Shown in pieces: positions 1 to 9,270 of a DNA stretch of 64,000 nt. Under the pieces are notes generated by a model. It had not been told where the DNA came from. It did not search any database and saw nothing but the letters and a program-made list of their open reading frames with translations. A program made the translations under genes and the position numbers. This DNA is from Pseudogemmobacter bohemicus. Lineage in GTDB: Bacteria; Pseudomonadota; Alphaproteobacteria; Rhodobacterales; Rhodobacteraceae. The stretch spans positions 365,428 to 429,427 of the forward strand of contig NZ_QNHG01000001.1 of assembly GCF_003290025.1 (NCBI RefSeq), in the 5' to 3' direction. Numbering within the stretch: position 1 is the stretch's first letter; each line of letters starts with the position of its first letter.

Positions 1-1740
1 GATGACGGCACCGGGCGCCCGATCCACCGCCAGGCGCTGATGTTTCGCGGCACCTCGGGCCAGGAGGGGGCCTCGGAGGGCAAGGTCTGGCTGCATGAGC
101 CGCGCGTCGTCGTCACCAACCCGGTCGCCGATGACCCGCTGACCGAGATCGACCGCATTCGCGATGCGGTGGGGCAGCTCAGGATCTCGATCGACGATCT
201 GCTGGCGGCAGAGCAGCTGGACAAGGATCAGAAACAGGTCCTCGAAGCCTATCGCATGTTCGCCCATTCGCGCGGCTGGCTGAAGCGGATGGAGGAAGAT
301 ATCCAGCTGGGCCTTTCGGCCGAGGCGGCGGTGGAGAAAGAGCAATCGGCGGCGCGGGCGCGGCTGGAACAGGTGCCGGATGCCTATCTGCGCGAGAGGC
401 TGCAGGATCTGGACGATCTGTCGAACCGGCTCTTGCGGATCCTGACCGGGCAGGGCGCCGATACCGGCGCGGCGATGCCGGAAAACCCGATCCTGATTGC
501 GAGGAATATCGGCCCGGCGGAGCTTTTGGAATATGGCCGCCGGCTGAAAGGCGTGGTGCTGGAGGAGGGGTCGGTCGGGTCGCATGCCGCAATTGTGGCG
601 CGGGCGCTGGCGATCCCGCTGGTGATCCATGCCGAGCGGATTACGGCCGAGGCGCTGAACGGCGACAATATCCTTGTGGATGGCGATCAGGGCATCGTGC
701 ATCTGCGCCCCGATGAGACCGTCTCGCGCGCCTTTCGCGACAAGATCGCGATGCAGGCCGAAGCCCAGAAACGCTATGCCTCGCTGAAAGGGCTGCCGGC
801 GCAGTCGAAATGCGGCGCGGTGATCTCATTGCATATGAATGCGGGGCTGATGGCCGATCTGCCAAGCCTTGAGGGATCGGGCGCCGAAGGGGTGGGGCTG
901 TTCCGCACGGAACTGCAATTCCTGATCCGCAACAAGATGCCGAAACGGGCCGAGCTGGCCTCGCTTTATACCCGTGTGCTGGAGGCGGCGGGCGGGCGCA
1001 GAGTGGCGTTCCGCACGCTTGATATCGGGTCGGACAAGGTGCTGCCCTATATGAAACCGAATGACGAGCCGAACCCGGCGATGGGCTGGCGCGCCATCCG
1101 GGTGGGGCTCGACAAGCCGGGTGTGCTGCGCATGCAGATGCAGGCGCTGATCCGGGCGGCGGCAGGGCGGCCTTTGACGGTGATGTTCCCCTTTGTCGCG
1201 GAATATGGCGAATTCATCGAGGCGCGGTCACAGGCGCTGCGCGAGATCCATCGCGAGAAATCGCTGGGCCATCCGGTGCCGGCGACGCTGGAGATCGGCG
1301 CCATGTGCGAGACGCCCTCGCTGGCCTTCGCGCCCCAGGCATTTTTCGATGCGGTGGATTTCGTCTCGGTCGGCGGCAATGACCTGAAGCAGTTCTTCTT
1401 TGCGGCGGATCGCGAGAATGAACGGGTCAGGCGGCGCTATGATACGCTGAATGTCAGCTTTCTGAGTTTTCTGGAGCAGATCATCGCGCGGTGTGCGGCC
1501 TCGGGGACACCTTTGTCGTTTTGCGGCGAGGATGCCGGGCGGCCCATCGAGGCGCTGGTGCTGGCGGCGCTTGGGTTTCGGGCGCTGTCGATGCGGCCGG
1601 CCTCGGTCGGGCCGGTGAAGGCGCTGATCCGCAATGTGGATCTGACCGAGGTGCGGGCGGTGATCGAAGAGGGACGCGCGGCGGGGGATGAGACGGTCCG
1701 GCCGCGGCTGATGGAATGGCTTGCCCGCCTGCCGGGCTGA
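1..1740 (+). CDS. ptsP: Phosphoenolpyruvate-protein phosphotransferase PtsP (EI-Ntr), 5' truncated by window
   Basis: Enzyme I of the nitrogen-type phosphotransferase system. It autophosphorylates on a histidine with PEP and passes the phosphate to NPr (PtsO), a cytoplasmic regulatory relay. The reading frame is open from base 1, so the N-terminal GAF sensor region lies upstream of the window; about 579 residues are visible. Seen here: the swivelling-domain phosphohistidine segment GSVGSHAAIVARALAIP, then the PEP-binding barrel with EGVGLFRTELQF, RTLDIGSDK, EIGAMCETPS, SVGGNDLKQF and the C-terminal SFCGEDAGRP loop. These are the expected PEP-utilizer motifs in the expected order. It ends before a dispersed repeat and faces a convergent minus-strand gene. 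The internal ATG at 40 is not the true start. Confidence 0.95.
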   Translation, partial: DDGTGRPIHRQALMFRGTSGQEGASEGKVWLHEPRVVVTNPVADDPLTEIDRIRDAVGQLRISIDDLLAAEQLDKDQKQVLEAYRMFAHSRGWLKRMEEDIQLGLSAEAAVEKEQSAARARLEQVPDAYLRERLQDLDDLSNRLLRILTGQGADTGAAMPENPILIARNIGPAELLEYGRRLKGVVLEEGSVGSHAAIVARALAIPLVIHAERITAEALNGDNILVDGDQGIVHLRPDETVSRAFRDKIAMQAEAQKRYASLKGLPAQSKCGAVISLHMNAGLMADLPSLEGSGAEGVGLFRTELQFLIRNKMPKRAELASLYTRVLEAAGGRRVAFRTLDIGSDKVLPYMKPNDEPNPAMGWRAIRVGLDKPGVLRMQMQALIRAAAGRPLTVMFPFVAEYGEFIEARSQALREIHREKSLGHPVPATLEIGAMCETPSLAFAPQAFFDAVDFVSVGGNDLKQFFFAADRENERVRRRYDTLNVSFLSFLEQIIARCAASGTPLSFCGEDAGRPIEALVLAALGFRALSMRPASVGPVKALIRNVDLTEVRAVIEEGRAAGDETVRPRLMEWLARLPG

Positions 1741-1784
1741 GGTGAACCGGCGGTGCGGGGCGCGCGGTCAAAGCCCGGGAAGGT

Positions 1785-1852
1785 GAGGGGGGCCAGCCCC
1801 CCTCGCGGCCAAAGCCGCTCACCCCCCGGGATATTTATGGACAGATGAAAAG
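1785..1852 (+). repeat. Dispersed intergenic repeat, copy 1 (hairpin plus conserved ATATTT...ACAGATGAAA tail)
   Basis: A GC-rich hairpin (8-bp stem 1785-1792/1797-1804 around a 4-nt loop) is followed by a conserved core at 1828-1851, GGGATATTTATGGACAGATG and then AAAA. The same core recurs at 43879-43903 and 52523-52546. All three copies are on the plus strand, 50-90 nt past the stop codon of a plus-strand gene (here ptsP). The hairpin may help end ptsP transcription. The core looks like an interspersed family element. Confidence 0.6.
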
Positions 1853-1857
1853 GGCTT

Positions 1858-2214
1858 TCAGAGGAAAGTCTTGCCGCACCAGGGCGCGGTTTCGTCGAAT
1901 TCCTGCATCAAAGCGGGCAGGGATTTGCGGCTGAGGAGCTTTTCAAAGCGCTGGCCCATGGCCTGGATTTTCTGGTTTTTGGTGCCGGGAACATAATCGA
2001 GCATCCGGACCGAGGCCGACTGGGCGCCATTGTAATCGGCGCGGCTGATATAGCCGGCCTGGTAGAGTTCTTCCGAGGCGATGAAGAGCAGTGCGGCGCA
2101 ATGCAGCGCCTGGGCGGCGCGGCCCTGGATCACCAGATCGGCCTTGACCGGCAGGGCGAAGCCGAGGGTCAGCGAGGCGGCGGTGGCAAGGGCAAGGAGA
2201 CGGGGGAAGCGCAT
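1858..2214 (-). CDS. Small secreted protein of unknown function
   Basis: 118 residues. The ATG at 2212-2214 is preferred over upstream in-frame starts because a clean signal peptide begins there (MRFPRLL, hydrophobic core to about residue 20, predicted cleavage near VKA-D) and an AAGG-type ribosome site lies just upstream. The mature part is short and helical with two cysteines (about residues 39 and 113), which could form a disulfide in the periplasm. I do not recognise a family with a known role. It converges on ptsP and is divergent from the MFS exporter gene. The function is unknown; only export is inferred. Confidence 0.7.
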   Translation of the reverse strand: MRFPRLLALATAASLTLGFALPVKADLVIQGRAAQALHCAALLFIASEELYQAGYISRADYNGAQSASVRMLDYVPGTKNQKIQAMGQRFEKLLSRKSLPALMQEFDETAPWCGKTFL

Positions 2215-2384
2215 CGGGGGGAACCTTTCGTGATCCGTTGCCACAGGTTTCGCATGCAGGGCGGCCAGCGGTCCAATGACGAAAGCTGTCATCTTGCGGT
2301 GATTTGACAACGGCCTGGCGGGAATGCAGGTTGCCGCCTCCGGAGGAGGCTTCGCTTCCCCACCCTTCATGCTTCTGGTGCGAT

Positions 2385-3629
2385 ATGGCAGCCGACAGCC
2401 CGCCCGCCCCGGCCTCGCGCCATGCGGTGACCTTTGTTCTGATCACGGTTTTTCTGGATATGGTGGGCTTTGGCATCATCATGCCGGTGCTGCCCGCGCT
2501 GATAGAGGAGGTTGGCCATGTCGGGCTGGACCGAGCCTCCGAGATCGGCGGCTGGATGTTCGCGGCCTTTGCGGTGTCGCAGTTTCTGTGCGCGCCGCTG
2601 GCGGGGAACCTGTCGGACCGCTTTGGCCGGCGGCCGCTGTTGCTGCTGGCGATTTTCGGGTTGGGGGCGGATTTCCTGCTTTCGGCCTGGGCGCCGACTT
2701 TGTTCTGGCTGTTTGTCGGGCGGGTGCTGGCCGGGATCTGCGGATCGAGCTGGGTGATCGCCAATGCCTATATCGCCGATGTCACCGCCCCCGAAGACCG
2801 CGCCCGCGCTTTCGCCCTGATGGGGGCGGCTTTTGGCGTCGGTTTCGTGATCGGGCCGGCGATTGGCGGCCTTCTGGGCGAGATCGGCACCCGCATCCCC
2901 TTTATCGTGGCGGCCTGCGTCTCATTCTTGAATTTCATCTATGGCTGGTTCGTGCTGCCCGAAAGCCTGAGCCCCGGAAGCCGGCGCCGCTTTGAGCTGG
3001 CCCGCGCCAATCCCTTCGGCGCGTTCCGCGTCTTTCGCAGCTATCCCGGCGTGTTGCCGCTTTGCCTTGTGCTGTTTGTCTTCTTCTTCGCCTCATCGGT
3101 CTATCCTGCGATCTGGACCTTCTGGGGCATGGCGAAATTCGGCTGGTCCGAGGGCATGGTCGGGCTGACGCTGGCGGTGTTCGGCCTGGTGATGGCCGGG
3201 TTCCAGGGCGGGCTGACCGGGATTTTCGTCACCCGCTTTGGTGAGCATCGCACCGCGCTGATCGGCCTGGTCTGCGCCACCATCGCCGCGACCGGCTATG
3301 GGCTGGCGGGCGGGCTCTGGCTGGTGGTTATCCTCATGTTCATCCATGGGCCCGAGGGATTTATCCATCCGATGATCATGGCGATCATGTCGCGATCAGT
3401 CCCGGAGAATGCGCAGGGCGAGCTGCAGGGCGGCATCTCGGCCATCACCAATGTCGCCATGCTGTTCGGCACCGTCTTTTTCTCGCAGATCTTCGGGTAT
3501 TTCATGGCCGCGGGGCGCGCCTGGCAATCGCCGGATGTGGCCTATTGGGTCGCGGGCGGCTGCCTCGCGCTTGCGCTCGTGCTGTTCCTGTGGCTGACAG
3601 GGGGAGACAACAGGAAGGCGGCAGAGTGA
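2385..3629 (+). CDS. MFS transporter of the TCR/Tet (TetA-like) drug exporter family
   Basis: 414-residue inner-membrane protein with twelve predicted hydrophobic segments. The first begins [20 protein letters not shown], the signature start of TetA/Bcr-type drug:H+ antiporters. The loop 2-3 motif A is visible as [13 protein letters not shown], and [15 protein letters not shown] fits motif C of drug exporters. It therefore probably exports a small molecule in exchange for protons; the substrate cannot be read from sequence. The ATG at 2385 was chosen because the residues before it in frame are not conserved-looking and the first helix follows directly. Its stop overlaps the start of the aminotransferase gene (TGATG at 3627-3631), so the two are probably co-translated. 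Confidence 0.88.
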   Translation: MAADSPPAPASRHAVTFVLITVFLDMVGFGIIMPVLPALIEEVGHVGLDRASEIGGWMFAAFAVSQFLCAPLAGNLSDRFGRRPLLLLAIFGLGADFLLSAWAPTLFWLFVGRVLAGICGSSWVIANAYIADVTAPEDRARAFALMGAAFGVGFVIGPAIGGLLGEIGTRIPFIVAACVSFLNFIYGWFVLPESLSPGSRRRFELARANPFGAFRVFRSYPGVLPLCLVLFVFFFASSVYPAIWTFWGMAKFGWSEGMVGLTLAVFGLVMAGFQGGLTGIFVTRFGEHRTALIGLVCATIAATGYGLAGGLWLVVILMFIHGPEGFIHPMIMAIMSRSVPENAQGELQGGISAITNVAMLFGTVFFSQIFGYFMAAGRAWQSPDVAYWVAGGCLALALVLFLWLTGGDNRKAAE

Positions 3630-4861
3630 TGAGCGAGCGGTTCGGCGGCAGTTTCACCCAGCAGGAGCCGATCCCCGAAGCAGGGATCGAGGCGGCGCTG
3701 GCGGTTTTGCGCCATGGAAGGCTGCATCGCTACAATACGCAAGGCGATGAGATCGCCGAGGCGGCGGCCCTGGAAGAGGAATTCGCCGGTTTTACCGGCG
3801 CGCGCTATTGCCTTGGGGTTGCCTCGGGCGGCTATGCGATGGGCTGCGCGCTCAGGGCGGTGGGGGTGCAGCCCGGCGATCCGGTGCTGACCAATGCCTT
3901 CACGCTTGCGCCGGTGCCGGGCGCCATTGCGGCGCTTGGCGGGCGGCCGGTCTTTGTCGAGATCACCGACGACCTCGTGCTGGATTTCGACGATCTGGCG
4001 GCAAAGGCGGCGGCCAGTGGCGCGCGGGTGCTTTTGCTGTCGCATATGCGCGGCCATAGCTGCGATATGGAGGCGCTGATGGCGCTCTGCACCCGCCTGG
4101 GCCTCACGGTGATCGAGGATTGCGCCCATACGATGGGGGCGGAATGGAACGGGGTTGCCTCGGGCCGGCATGGGCTGGTGGGCTGCTATTCGACCCAGAC
4201 CTATAAGCATATGAATTCGGGCGAGGGTGGGCTCCTGGTCACCGATGATGCGGTGATGGCTGCGAAAATGATCCTGCTTTCCGGGAGTTACATGCTTTAT
4301 ACCCGCCACCGCGCGGCGCCCGCTCCCGAGGTGTTCCGGGATCTGCGGCTGGATATCCCGAATGTCTCGGGGCGGATGGACAATCTGCGCGCGGCGATCC
4401 TGAGGCCGCAGGTTGCGCTTTTGGCCGAGCGCCGCGCCCGCTGGAGCGCGCTTTATCAGGCGATGGAGGCGGGCCTTGCCGCTACGCCCGGTCTGCGGCT
4501 GATCGCCCGCCCGGTCCAGGAACGCCATGTCGGATCCTCGTTCCAGTTCGCGCTGCCGGGATGGGAGCCTGCCCGCATCGGCATGCTGCTGTCGCGCTGC
4601 ATCGCGCGGGGGGTCGAGCTGAAATGGTTCGGGGTGGAAGAGCCGGTCGCCTTCACCTCGCGTTATCCGCATTGGCGCTATGCCGGCGAACAGCATTGCC
4701 CGAATACCGACCGCATTCTGGCTGAACTGACCGATATGCGGCTGCCGCTGACCTTCTCGGTGGCCGATGCCGCGCTGATCGCCCGCATTATCCGCGAAGA
4801 GGTGCTGATCACCGCCCAGGCCGGGGTGGTGGAAACCGCGCTTGCGCCCGAGATCGAATAG
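3629..4861 (+). CDS. DegT/DnrJ/EryC1/StrS-family PLP aminotransferase
   Basis: 410-residue fold-type I PLP enzyme of the sugar-aminotransferase family. Members transaminate keto-sugars or related carbonyls in antibiotic, cell-wall or cofactor pathways. Visible landmarks: the N-terminal substrate loop (FTGARYCLGVASG), the PLP-phosphate/ring region with VIEDCAHTMGAEWNG, and the internal-aldimine lysine in TYKHMNSGEGG (about K193). The length suits the family. It begins inside the stop codon of the MFS gene, which suggests joint expression. The next gene downstream (4921) is 60 nt away and unrelated. The precise substrate is unknown. The pairing with an exporter is compatible with making and exporting an amino-sugar-like compound, but that is inference only. 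Confidence 0.85.
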   Translation: MSERFGGSFTQQEPIPEAGIEAALAVLRHGRLHRYNTQGDEIAEAAALEEEFAGFTGARYCLGVASGGYAMGCALRAVGVQPGDPVLTNAFTLAPVPGAIAALGGRPVFVEITDDLVLDFDDLAAKAAASGARVLLLSHMRGHSCDMEALMALCTRLGLTVIEDCAHTMGAEWNGVASGRHGLVGCYSTQTYKHMNSGEGGLLVTDDAVMAAKMILLSGSYMLYTRHRAAPAPEVFRDLRLDIPNVSGRMDNLRAAILRPQVALLAERRARWSALYQAMEAGLAATPGLRLIARPVQERHVGSSFQFALPGWEPARIGMLLSRCIARGVELKWFGVEEPVAFTSRYPHWRYAGEQHCPNTDRILAELTDMRLPLTFSVADAALIARIIREEVLITAQAGVVETALAPEIE

Positions 4862-4920
4862 GCCGGGCCTTGCTTTTGATGGTTCAACGAGAGTGGAGTG
4901 TGTGAATGCAGGGGTCTGTC

Positions 4921-5421
4921 ATGGCAAAACGCAATCCCGAGGCGGGATCTGGCCGCTGGCTTTTGCTGTCCGGGATCGGCATGGCCGTTTTCCTTTCGCT
5001 GGCGGCCCTTGTGCCCGGGGCGGCGCAGGCCGGGCCAGAGGATTGGGCGCGTGCGATGGAGAATTGTCAGACAGAGGCCTATGGCAGCCAGACCTACCCG
5101 GGTTGTGACGGGGTGATTGCCGAGGCCTGTGCCAAAGAGACCGGGAATTCCGACAGTCTGAAGACAAGGACATTCTGCATCGGGGCCGAGAGGGACTGGT
5201 GGGTCGCAGAGATGCGCAGGATCCTGGAAGGGATGCAGGACGAGGATGGCCAGCTTGCCGCGGTTCAGCGCGACTGGGAGGCTTACCGTGATGCCGATTG
5301 CGCCTATGCCGTGGCCAAAGAGGGGCCTGACTTTAAATCCCTTTACGCCCCGCTTTGTGAATTGGAGCTGACACGCGAACGGGCGCTGAGATTGCATCTT
5401 CACGATGTGGGTATTCCGTGA
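4921..5421 (+). CDS. Secreted LprI-like (DUF1311) protein
   Basis: 166 residues. The ATG at 4921 is preferred over the one 15 nt upstream because an AGGGG ribosome site sits 6 nt before it. The N-terminus is basic, followed by a hydrophobic stretch and an AQA-type cleavage site, so it is probably exported. The mature part has the spaced cysteines and the hallmark C-terminal pattern of the LprI/DUF1311 family: W..YRDADC, then C...LTRERALRL. That family includes the mycobacterial lysozyme inhibitor LprI and many uncharacterised periplasmic proteins. A lysozyme-inhibitor role is possible but unproven. A second LprI-related gene lies convergently 160 nt downstream. Confidence 0.72.
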   Translation: MAKRNPEAGSGRWLLLSGIGMAVFLSLAALVPGAAQAGPEDWARAMENCQTEAYGSQTYPGCDGVIAEACAKETGNSDSLKTRTFCIGAERDWWVAEMRRILEGMQDEDGQLAAVQRDWEAYRDADCAYAVAKEGPDFKSLYAPLCELELTRERALRLHLHDVGIP

Positions 5422-5583
5422 CCGGCACCCCGCTGCGCCCGGATCCGAGACCATGAGAACGGGCGCCGCAATGGACGCCCGTCTGCATAATCCGGTTATG
5501 GGATTGCCGCTGCGGCTGCCTGAACCCCGTTGCGCCCCCTGATCCGTTGCGGTGCAGGGGTGCCGTTGGGCAACGGCATCCGG

Positions 5584-6075
5584 CTATTGCGGATAGGGGC
5601 TTTCACCGCCGAGCGAGCCATTGGTGCGCTCGATGAAGGTGCCGCAGATACAGCCGGTATCTTCCGGCCCGCAGGTCGCGAGCCTGTCGAGATGCGACTG
5701 ATCAGCCTGCGGCTTCGCGTGATCCTGCTCGGTTCCGGTCGCGTTCTCGATCGCATAGACCCAGGCCATGTCATCGAGGCGCATCATCCGCGACAGCTCC
5801 GGGTCAGCGCAGATCGCCTTCTGCGTGGCCTCGGTGGTCTGCGCGCAATCGAAGGATGGCGCGACTTCACCGTAACTCCTGTCCAGCCGGGTGATCTGCG
5901 CCTCTACCGCATCCAGGTCGACCGCGCAGACCGCGTTGTTGCCCGCTGCGGAAGCGCCGGCTGAAAGGGCGAAAATCAGCGACGCGCCGGCGGTTTTAAG
6001 GGCCGGTTTAAGGCCGCGCCCGAACAGGTTCGGGGCGCCTGACAGGACGCTGCCGGAGGGGTGGGGAAGGGACAT
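5584..6075 (-). CDS. Secreted LprI-related protein
   Basis: 163 residues from the ATG at 6073-6075, which has GAGG 6 nt upstream. A longer in-frame reading exists but lacks a ribosome site. The N-terminus carries an arginine/lysine-containing region, a hydrophobic segment (ASLIFALSAGASA) and a signal-peptidase-like site. The mature part contains the DUF1311 N-terminal pattern FDCAQ...EATQKAICADPELSRM..LDDMAWVYA and four more cysteines clustered towards the C-terminus (CGPEDTGCICG). It is probably periplasmic and disulfide-bonded. It converges with the other LprI-like gene. The function is unknown. Confidence 0.68.
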   Translation of the reverse strand: MSLPHPSGSVLSGAPNLFGRGLKPALKTAGASLIFALSAGASAAGNNAVCAVDLDAVEAQITRLDRSYGEVAPSFDCAQTTEATQKAICADPELSRMMRLDDMAWVYAIENATGTEQDHAKPQADQSHLDRLATCGPEDTGCICGTFIERTNGSLGGESPYPQ

Positions 6076-6340
6076 CTCTAACCTCACTGAAGTCATGGAA
6101 AACCTGGCCGATGCAGCGGGTGATACGGTGTGACCGCAAATGTCTTCCGGCGCGCCGGACGGATGCCCAGAAAAGCGGCGCGGCGGAATTTGGTCAAGGT
6201 CGGGAATGCCACCGAATAATTTCTTACTGTTTTTCATGGTAATACAGGCGCCGGCGGCTTTCGTGATTCCTTTGGCACCGGCTTTCTGGCACTTGCCCGC
6301 AAGCCGGTGCCGCATTGCAGCACCAGGTCATATTTTTTTT

Positions 6341-6358
6341 GTATGCAACCGTATGCAA
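6341..6358 (+). promoter_or_regulatory. Tandem direct repeat GTATGCAA x2, candidate operator of nuo
   Basis: GTATGCAA occurs twice with starts exactly 10 bp apart (6341-6348 and 6351-6358), directly after an A/T-rich patch. One-helical-turn spacing would place two protein subunits on the same DNA face. It lies about 155 nt upstream of the nuoA start. The regulator is unknown. Confidence 0.35.
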
Positions 6359-6415
6359 GACAGCAAAACAAGGGCTCTCCCCCTGCTTGCGGGTGGGAAA
6401 AGCCCTCTCCCTCGG

Positions 6416-6444
6416 TTGACCCCGGGCGGGGGCAGGGGTAAAGC
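6416..6444 (+). promoter_or_regulatory. Candidate sigma70-type promoter for nuoA
   Basis: TTGACC (6416-6421) and TAAAGC (6439-6444) are separated by 17 bp. The -35 matches the consensus at five of six positions; the -10 is weak (three of six). It is about 70 nt before the nuoA GTG. Plausible but unproven. Confidence 0.3.
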
Positions 6445-6513
6445 GAACCAATGAGTGCAAGCGGGTCGAAAAAGGGTCCGCAGGCTCGCTGACGCCAGCT
6501 GAAGGAGCATCTC

Positions 6514-6879
6514 GTGGACACGCTTCTCCGAGAGTATCTTCCGATTGTCATTCTGCTTGTGATCGCGGTGGGGCTTGGCCTCGTCCTGATCCTTGCTGCT
6601 GCGGTGATTGCAATCCGGAACCCGGACCCCGAAAAGGTCTCTGCCTATGAATGCGGCTTTAACGCATTCGATGACGCCAGGATGAAATTCGACGTCCGGT
6701 TCTATCTCGTTTCGATCCTGTTCATCATCTTCGACCTTGAGGTTGCCTTCCTCTTCCCCTGGGCGCTTGCGTTCAGCGAGATCTCGATGACCGCATTCTG
6801 GTCGATGATGGTTTTCCTTGGCGTGCTGACCATCGGCTTCGCCTATGAGTGGAAGAAGGGGGCTCTCGAATGGGAGTGA
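6514..6879 (+). CDS. nuoA: NADH-quinone oxidoreductase subunit A
   Basis: 121-residue membrane-arm subunit of complex I, with three transmembrane helices, beside the quinone-chamber entrance. It starts with GTG at 6514; GAAGGAG at 6501-6507 is a strong ribosome site. The conserved loop is present as [20 protein letters not shown], and the helix [20 protein letters not shown] follows. It is the first gene of the nuo operon and overlaps nuoB by 10 nt, so translation of the two is coupled. Confidence 0.97.
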   Translation: MDTLLREYLPIVILLVIAVGLGLVLILAAAVIAIRNPDPEKVSAYECGFNAFDDARMKFDVRFYLVSILFIIFDLEVAFLFPWALAFSEISMTAFWSMMVFLGVLTIGFAYEWKKGALEWE

Positions 6880-7403
6880 TGACCGGTTCCAACACGGTCG
6901 GGCTGGACCGCGACGGCGATGTCGCGGCCTTCTCGCGTGATCTGCAGGATAAGGGTTTCCTGCTGACCTCGACCGAGGATGTGATCAACTGGGCCCGGAT
7001 CGGGTCTTTGCACTGGATGACCTTTGGTCTGGCCTGCTGCGCGGTCGAGATGATCCAGATGTCGATGCCGCATTACGATGTTGAGCGTTTCGGCATGGCG
7101 CCGCGCGCCTCGCCCCGGCAGTCGGATCTGATGATCGTCGCGGGCACGCTGACGAACAAGATGGCGCCCGCTTTGCGCAAGGTCTATGACCAGATGCCCG
7201 AGCCGCGCTATGTGGTGTCGATGGGCAGCTGCGCCAATGGCGGCGGCTACTATCATTACAGCTATTCGGTGGTGCGCGGCTGTGACCGCGTGGTGCCGGT
7301 GGATGTCTATGTGCCCGGCTGCCCGCCCACCGCCGAGGCGCTGCTTTACGGTCTGTTGCAATTGCAGCGGAAGATCCGCCGCACCGGCACCCTGGTGAGG
7401 TAA
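6870..7403 (+). CDS. nuoB: NADH-quinone oxidoreductase subunit B
   Basis: 177-residue subunit carrying the terminal [4Fe-4S] cluster N2, which passes electrons to ubiquinone. The cluster ligands are visible as the tandem cysteines in [10 protein letters not shown], the cysteine in [14 protein letters not shown] and that in [15 protein letters not shown]. The ATG at 6870 is chosen because a purine-rich AAGGGGG site precedes it and the N-terminus [11 protein letters not shown] fits Rhodobacterales NuoB proteins. It overlaps the end of nuoA and is followed after 5 nt by nuoC. Confidence 0.97.
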   Translation: MGVMTGSNTVGLDRDGDVAAFSRDLQDKGFLLTSTEDVINWARIGSLHWMTFGLACCAVEMIQMSMPHYDVERFGMAPRASPRQSDLMIVAGTLTNKMAPALRKVYDQMPEPRYVVSMGSCANGGGYYHYSYSVVRGCDRVVPVDVYVPGCPPTAEALLYGLLQLQRKIRRTGTLVR

Positions 7404-7408
7404 GCGAG

Positions 7409-8017
7409 ATGTCTGACGCCCTGAACGAACTCGGAGCCACCATCGCCCTGCGCCAGCCCGATGCGGTGCTGTCGCATGCCATCGCCCATGGCGAGCTGAC
7501 GCTGCTGGCGACGCCGGCGCATCTTCTGGCGCTGATGGAATATCTGCGCGATGACGCGACCTGCCGCTTTTCGACGCTGATCGACATCACGGCGGTCGAT
7601 TACCCCGAGCGTCCGGCGCGCTTTGACGTGGTCTACCACCTGCTGTCGATGTATCGGAACCAGCGCATCCGCGTGAAGGTCGCGCTGCGCGAGGAGGAGA
7701 TGATCCCCTCGCTGGTCAGCCTGCATCCCGGCGCCAACTGGTACGAGCGCGAAACCTTTGATATGTTCGGGATCATCTTCCAGGGCCATCCGGACCTGCG
7801 CCGCCTGCTGACCGATTACGGTTTCCGGGGCCATCCGCTTCGGAAAGACTTCCCCACCACCGGCTATGTCGAGGTGCGCTATGACGAAGTGCAGAAACGC
7901 GTCGTCTATGAGCCGGTGAAGCTGGTGCAGGAATACCGCCAGTTCGACTTCATGTCCCCCTGGGAGGGCGCGGAATACATCCTTCCGGGCGACCAGAAAG
8001 CGGAGGCACCGAAATGA
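7409..8017 (+). CDS. nuoC: NADH-quinone oxidoreductase subunit C
   Basis: 202-residue peripheral-arm subunit (30-kDa type) that packs against NuoD and helps dock the hydrophilic arm onto the membrane arm. The 30-kDa signature is present around [20 protein letters not shown] and the following [16 protein letters not shown]. nuoC and nuoD are separate genes here, not fused as in enterobacteria. Its stop codon overlaps the nuoD start (ATGA at 8014). Confidence 0.97.
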   Translation: MSDALNELGATIALRQPDAVLSHAIAHGELTLLATPAHLLALMEYLRDDATCRFSTLIDITAVDYPERPARFDVVYHLLSMYRNQRIRVKVALREEEMIPSLVSLHPGANWYERETFDMFGIIFQGHPDLRRLLTDYGFRGHPLRKDFPTTGYVEVRYDEVQKRVVYEPVKLVQEYRQFDFMSPWEGAEYILPGDQKAEAPK

Positions 8018-9270
8018 TGGACGGTTCGCAAAACCAGGACATGCGCCGCAACCATTACGACGATGGCTCGATGGATATCGAGACGTCCGAGCAGCGCATC
8101 CGCAATTTCAACATCAACTTCGGCCCGCAGCACCCTGCGGCGCACGGTGTGCTGCGTCTGGTGCTGGAGCTGGATGGCGAGATCGTCGAACGCGCCGACC
8201 CGCATATCGGGCTTTTGCATCGCGGCACCGAAAAGCTGATGGAAAGCAGGACCTTCCTGCAGAACCTGCCCTATTTCGACCGGCTCGACTATGTCGCGCC
8301 GATGAACCAGGAACATGCCTGGTGTCTGGTGATCGAGAAACTGACCGGCACCGTGGTGCCGCGTCGCGCAAGCCTGATCCGGGTGCTCTACTCGGAAATC
8401 GGCCGCATCCTGAACCATCTGATGAACGTCACCACCGGTGCGATGGATGTCGGCGCGCTGACGCCGCCGCTCTGGGGCTTTACCGCCCGCGAAGAGCTGA
8501 TGCAGTTCTACGAGCGCGCCTGTGGCGCCCGTCTGCACGCGGCCTATTTCCGCCCGGGAGGCGTCCACCAGGACCTGCCGCCAAAACTGATCGACGATAT
8601 AGAGGCCTGGGCCGAGACTTTCCCGAAACTGGTCGATGACCTTGACGGGCTGATCACCGAGAACCGCATCTTCAAACAGCGCACCGTCGATATCGCGACC
8701 GTATCGGAACAGGACGCGCTGGACTGGGGTTTCTCGGGGGTGATGGTGCGCGGATCGGGTCTCGCCTGGGATCTGCGTCGCGCGCAGCCCTATGAATGCT
8801 ATGACGAATTCACCTTCCAGGTGCCGATCGGCAAGAATGGCGACTGCTATGACCGCTATCTCTGCCGGATGCTGGAGATGCGCGAATCCGTCAAGATCAT
8901 CCAGCAGGCGATCAAAAAGCTGCGTGAGCCCGCCGGCCAGGGCGATGTCCTGGCGCGTGGTAAACTGACGCCGCCGAAACGCGGCGAGATGAAGACCTCG
9001 ATGGAGGCGCTTATCCACCATTTCAAACTCTATACCGAAGGCTTCCATGTGCCGGCGGGCGAGGTCTATGCTGCGGTCGAGGCGCCCAAGGGCGAATTCG
9101 GTGTCTATCTGGTGGCAGATGGCAGCAACAAGCCCTACCGCGCCAAGATCCGCGCGCCGGGCTATGCCCATCTCCAGGCGATGGATTACCTCGGCAAGGG
9201 GCATCAGCTTGCGGATGTCTCGGCGATCATTGCGACCATTGATATTGTTTTCGGTGAGGTGGACAGATGA
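8014..9270 (+). CDS. nuoD: NADH-quinone oxidoreductase subunit D
   Basis: 418-residue 49-kDa-type subunit forming the quinone-binding site with NuoB. Visible landmarks: the N-terminal [18 protein letters not shown] motif with the quinone-site histidine, [21 protein letters not shown] and the C-terminal [10 protein letters not shown] segment that ends in an acidic tail. The start at 8014 has GGAGG 7 nt upstream. Its stop overlaps the start of the first accessory reading frame at 9267 (ATGA). Confidence 0.97.
   Translation: MMDGSQNQDMRRNHYDDGSMDIETSEQRIRNFNINFGPQHPAAHGVLRLVLELDGEIVERADPHIGLLHRGTEKLMESRTFLQNLPYFDRLDYVAPMNQEHAWCLVIEKLTGTVVPRRASLIRVLYSEIGRILNHLMNVTTGAMDVGALTPPLWGFTAREELMQFYERACGARLHAAYFRPGGVHQDLPPKLIDDIEAWAETFPKLVDDLDGLITENRIFKQRTVDIATVSEQDALDWGFSGVMVRGSGLAWDLRRAQPYECYDEFTFQVPIGKNGDCYDRYLCRMLEMRESVKIIQQAIKKLREPAGQGDVLARGKLTPPKRGEMKTSMEALIHHFKLYTEGFHVPAGEVYAAVEAPKGEFGVYLVADGSNKPYRAKIRAPGYAHLQAMDYLGKGHQLADVSAIIATIDIVFGEVDR

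Larger units (their letters stand above)
6076..6513. other. 438-bp intergenic region upstream of the nuo operon
   Basis: No credible coding frame. It separates the divergent LprI-related gene from nuoA and must hold the nuo promoter. It contains an A/T-rich patch with eight consecutive T (6333-6340), a tandem 8-bp direct repeat (6341-6358) and a sigma70-like promoter candidate (6416-6444), annotated separately. Confidence 0.6.

Noticed and set aside
3542..4696. 384-residue minus-strand frame opposite the aminotransferase gene
   Set aside because: Antisense shadow of a complete PLP enzyme gene.
6361..6440. Short frames upstream of nuoA read as a leader peptide
   Set aside because: No ribosome site or attenuator-type hairpins with a T-run; composition fits a promoter region.
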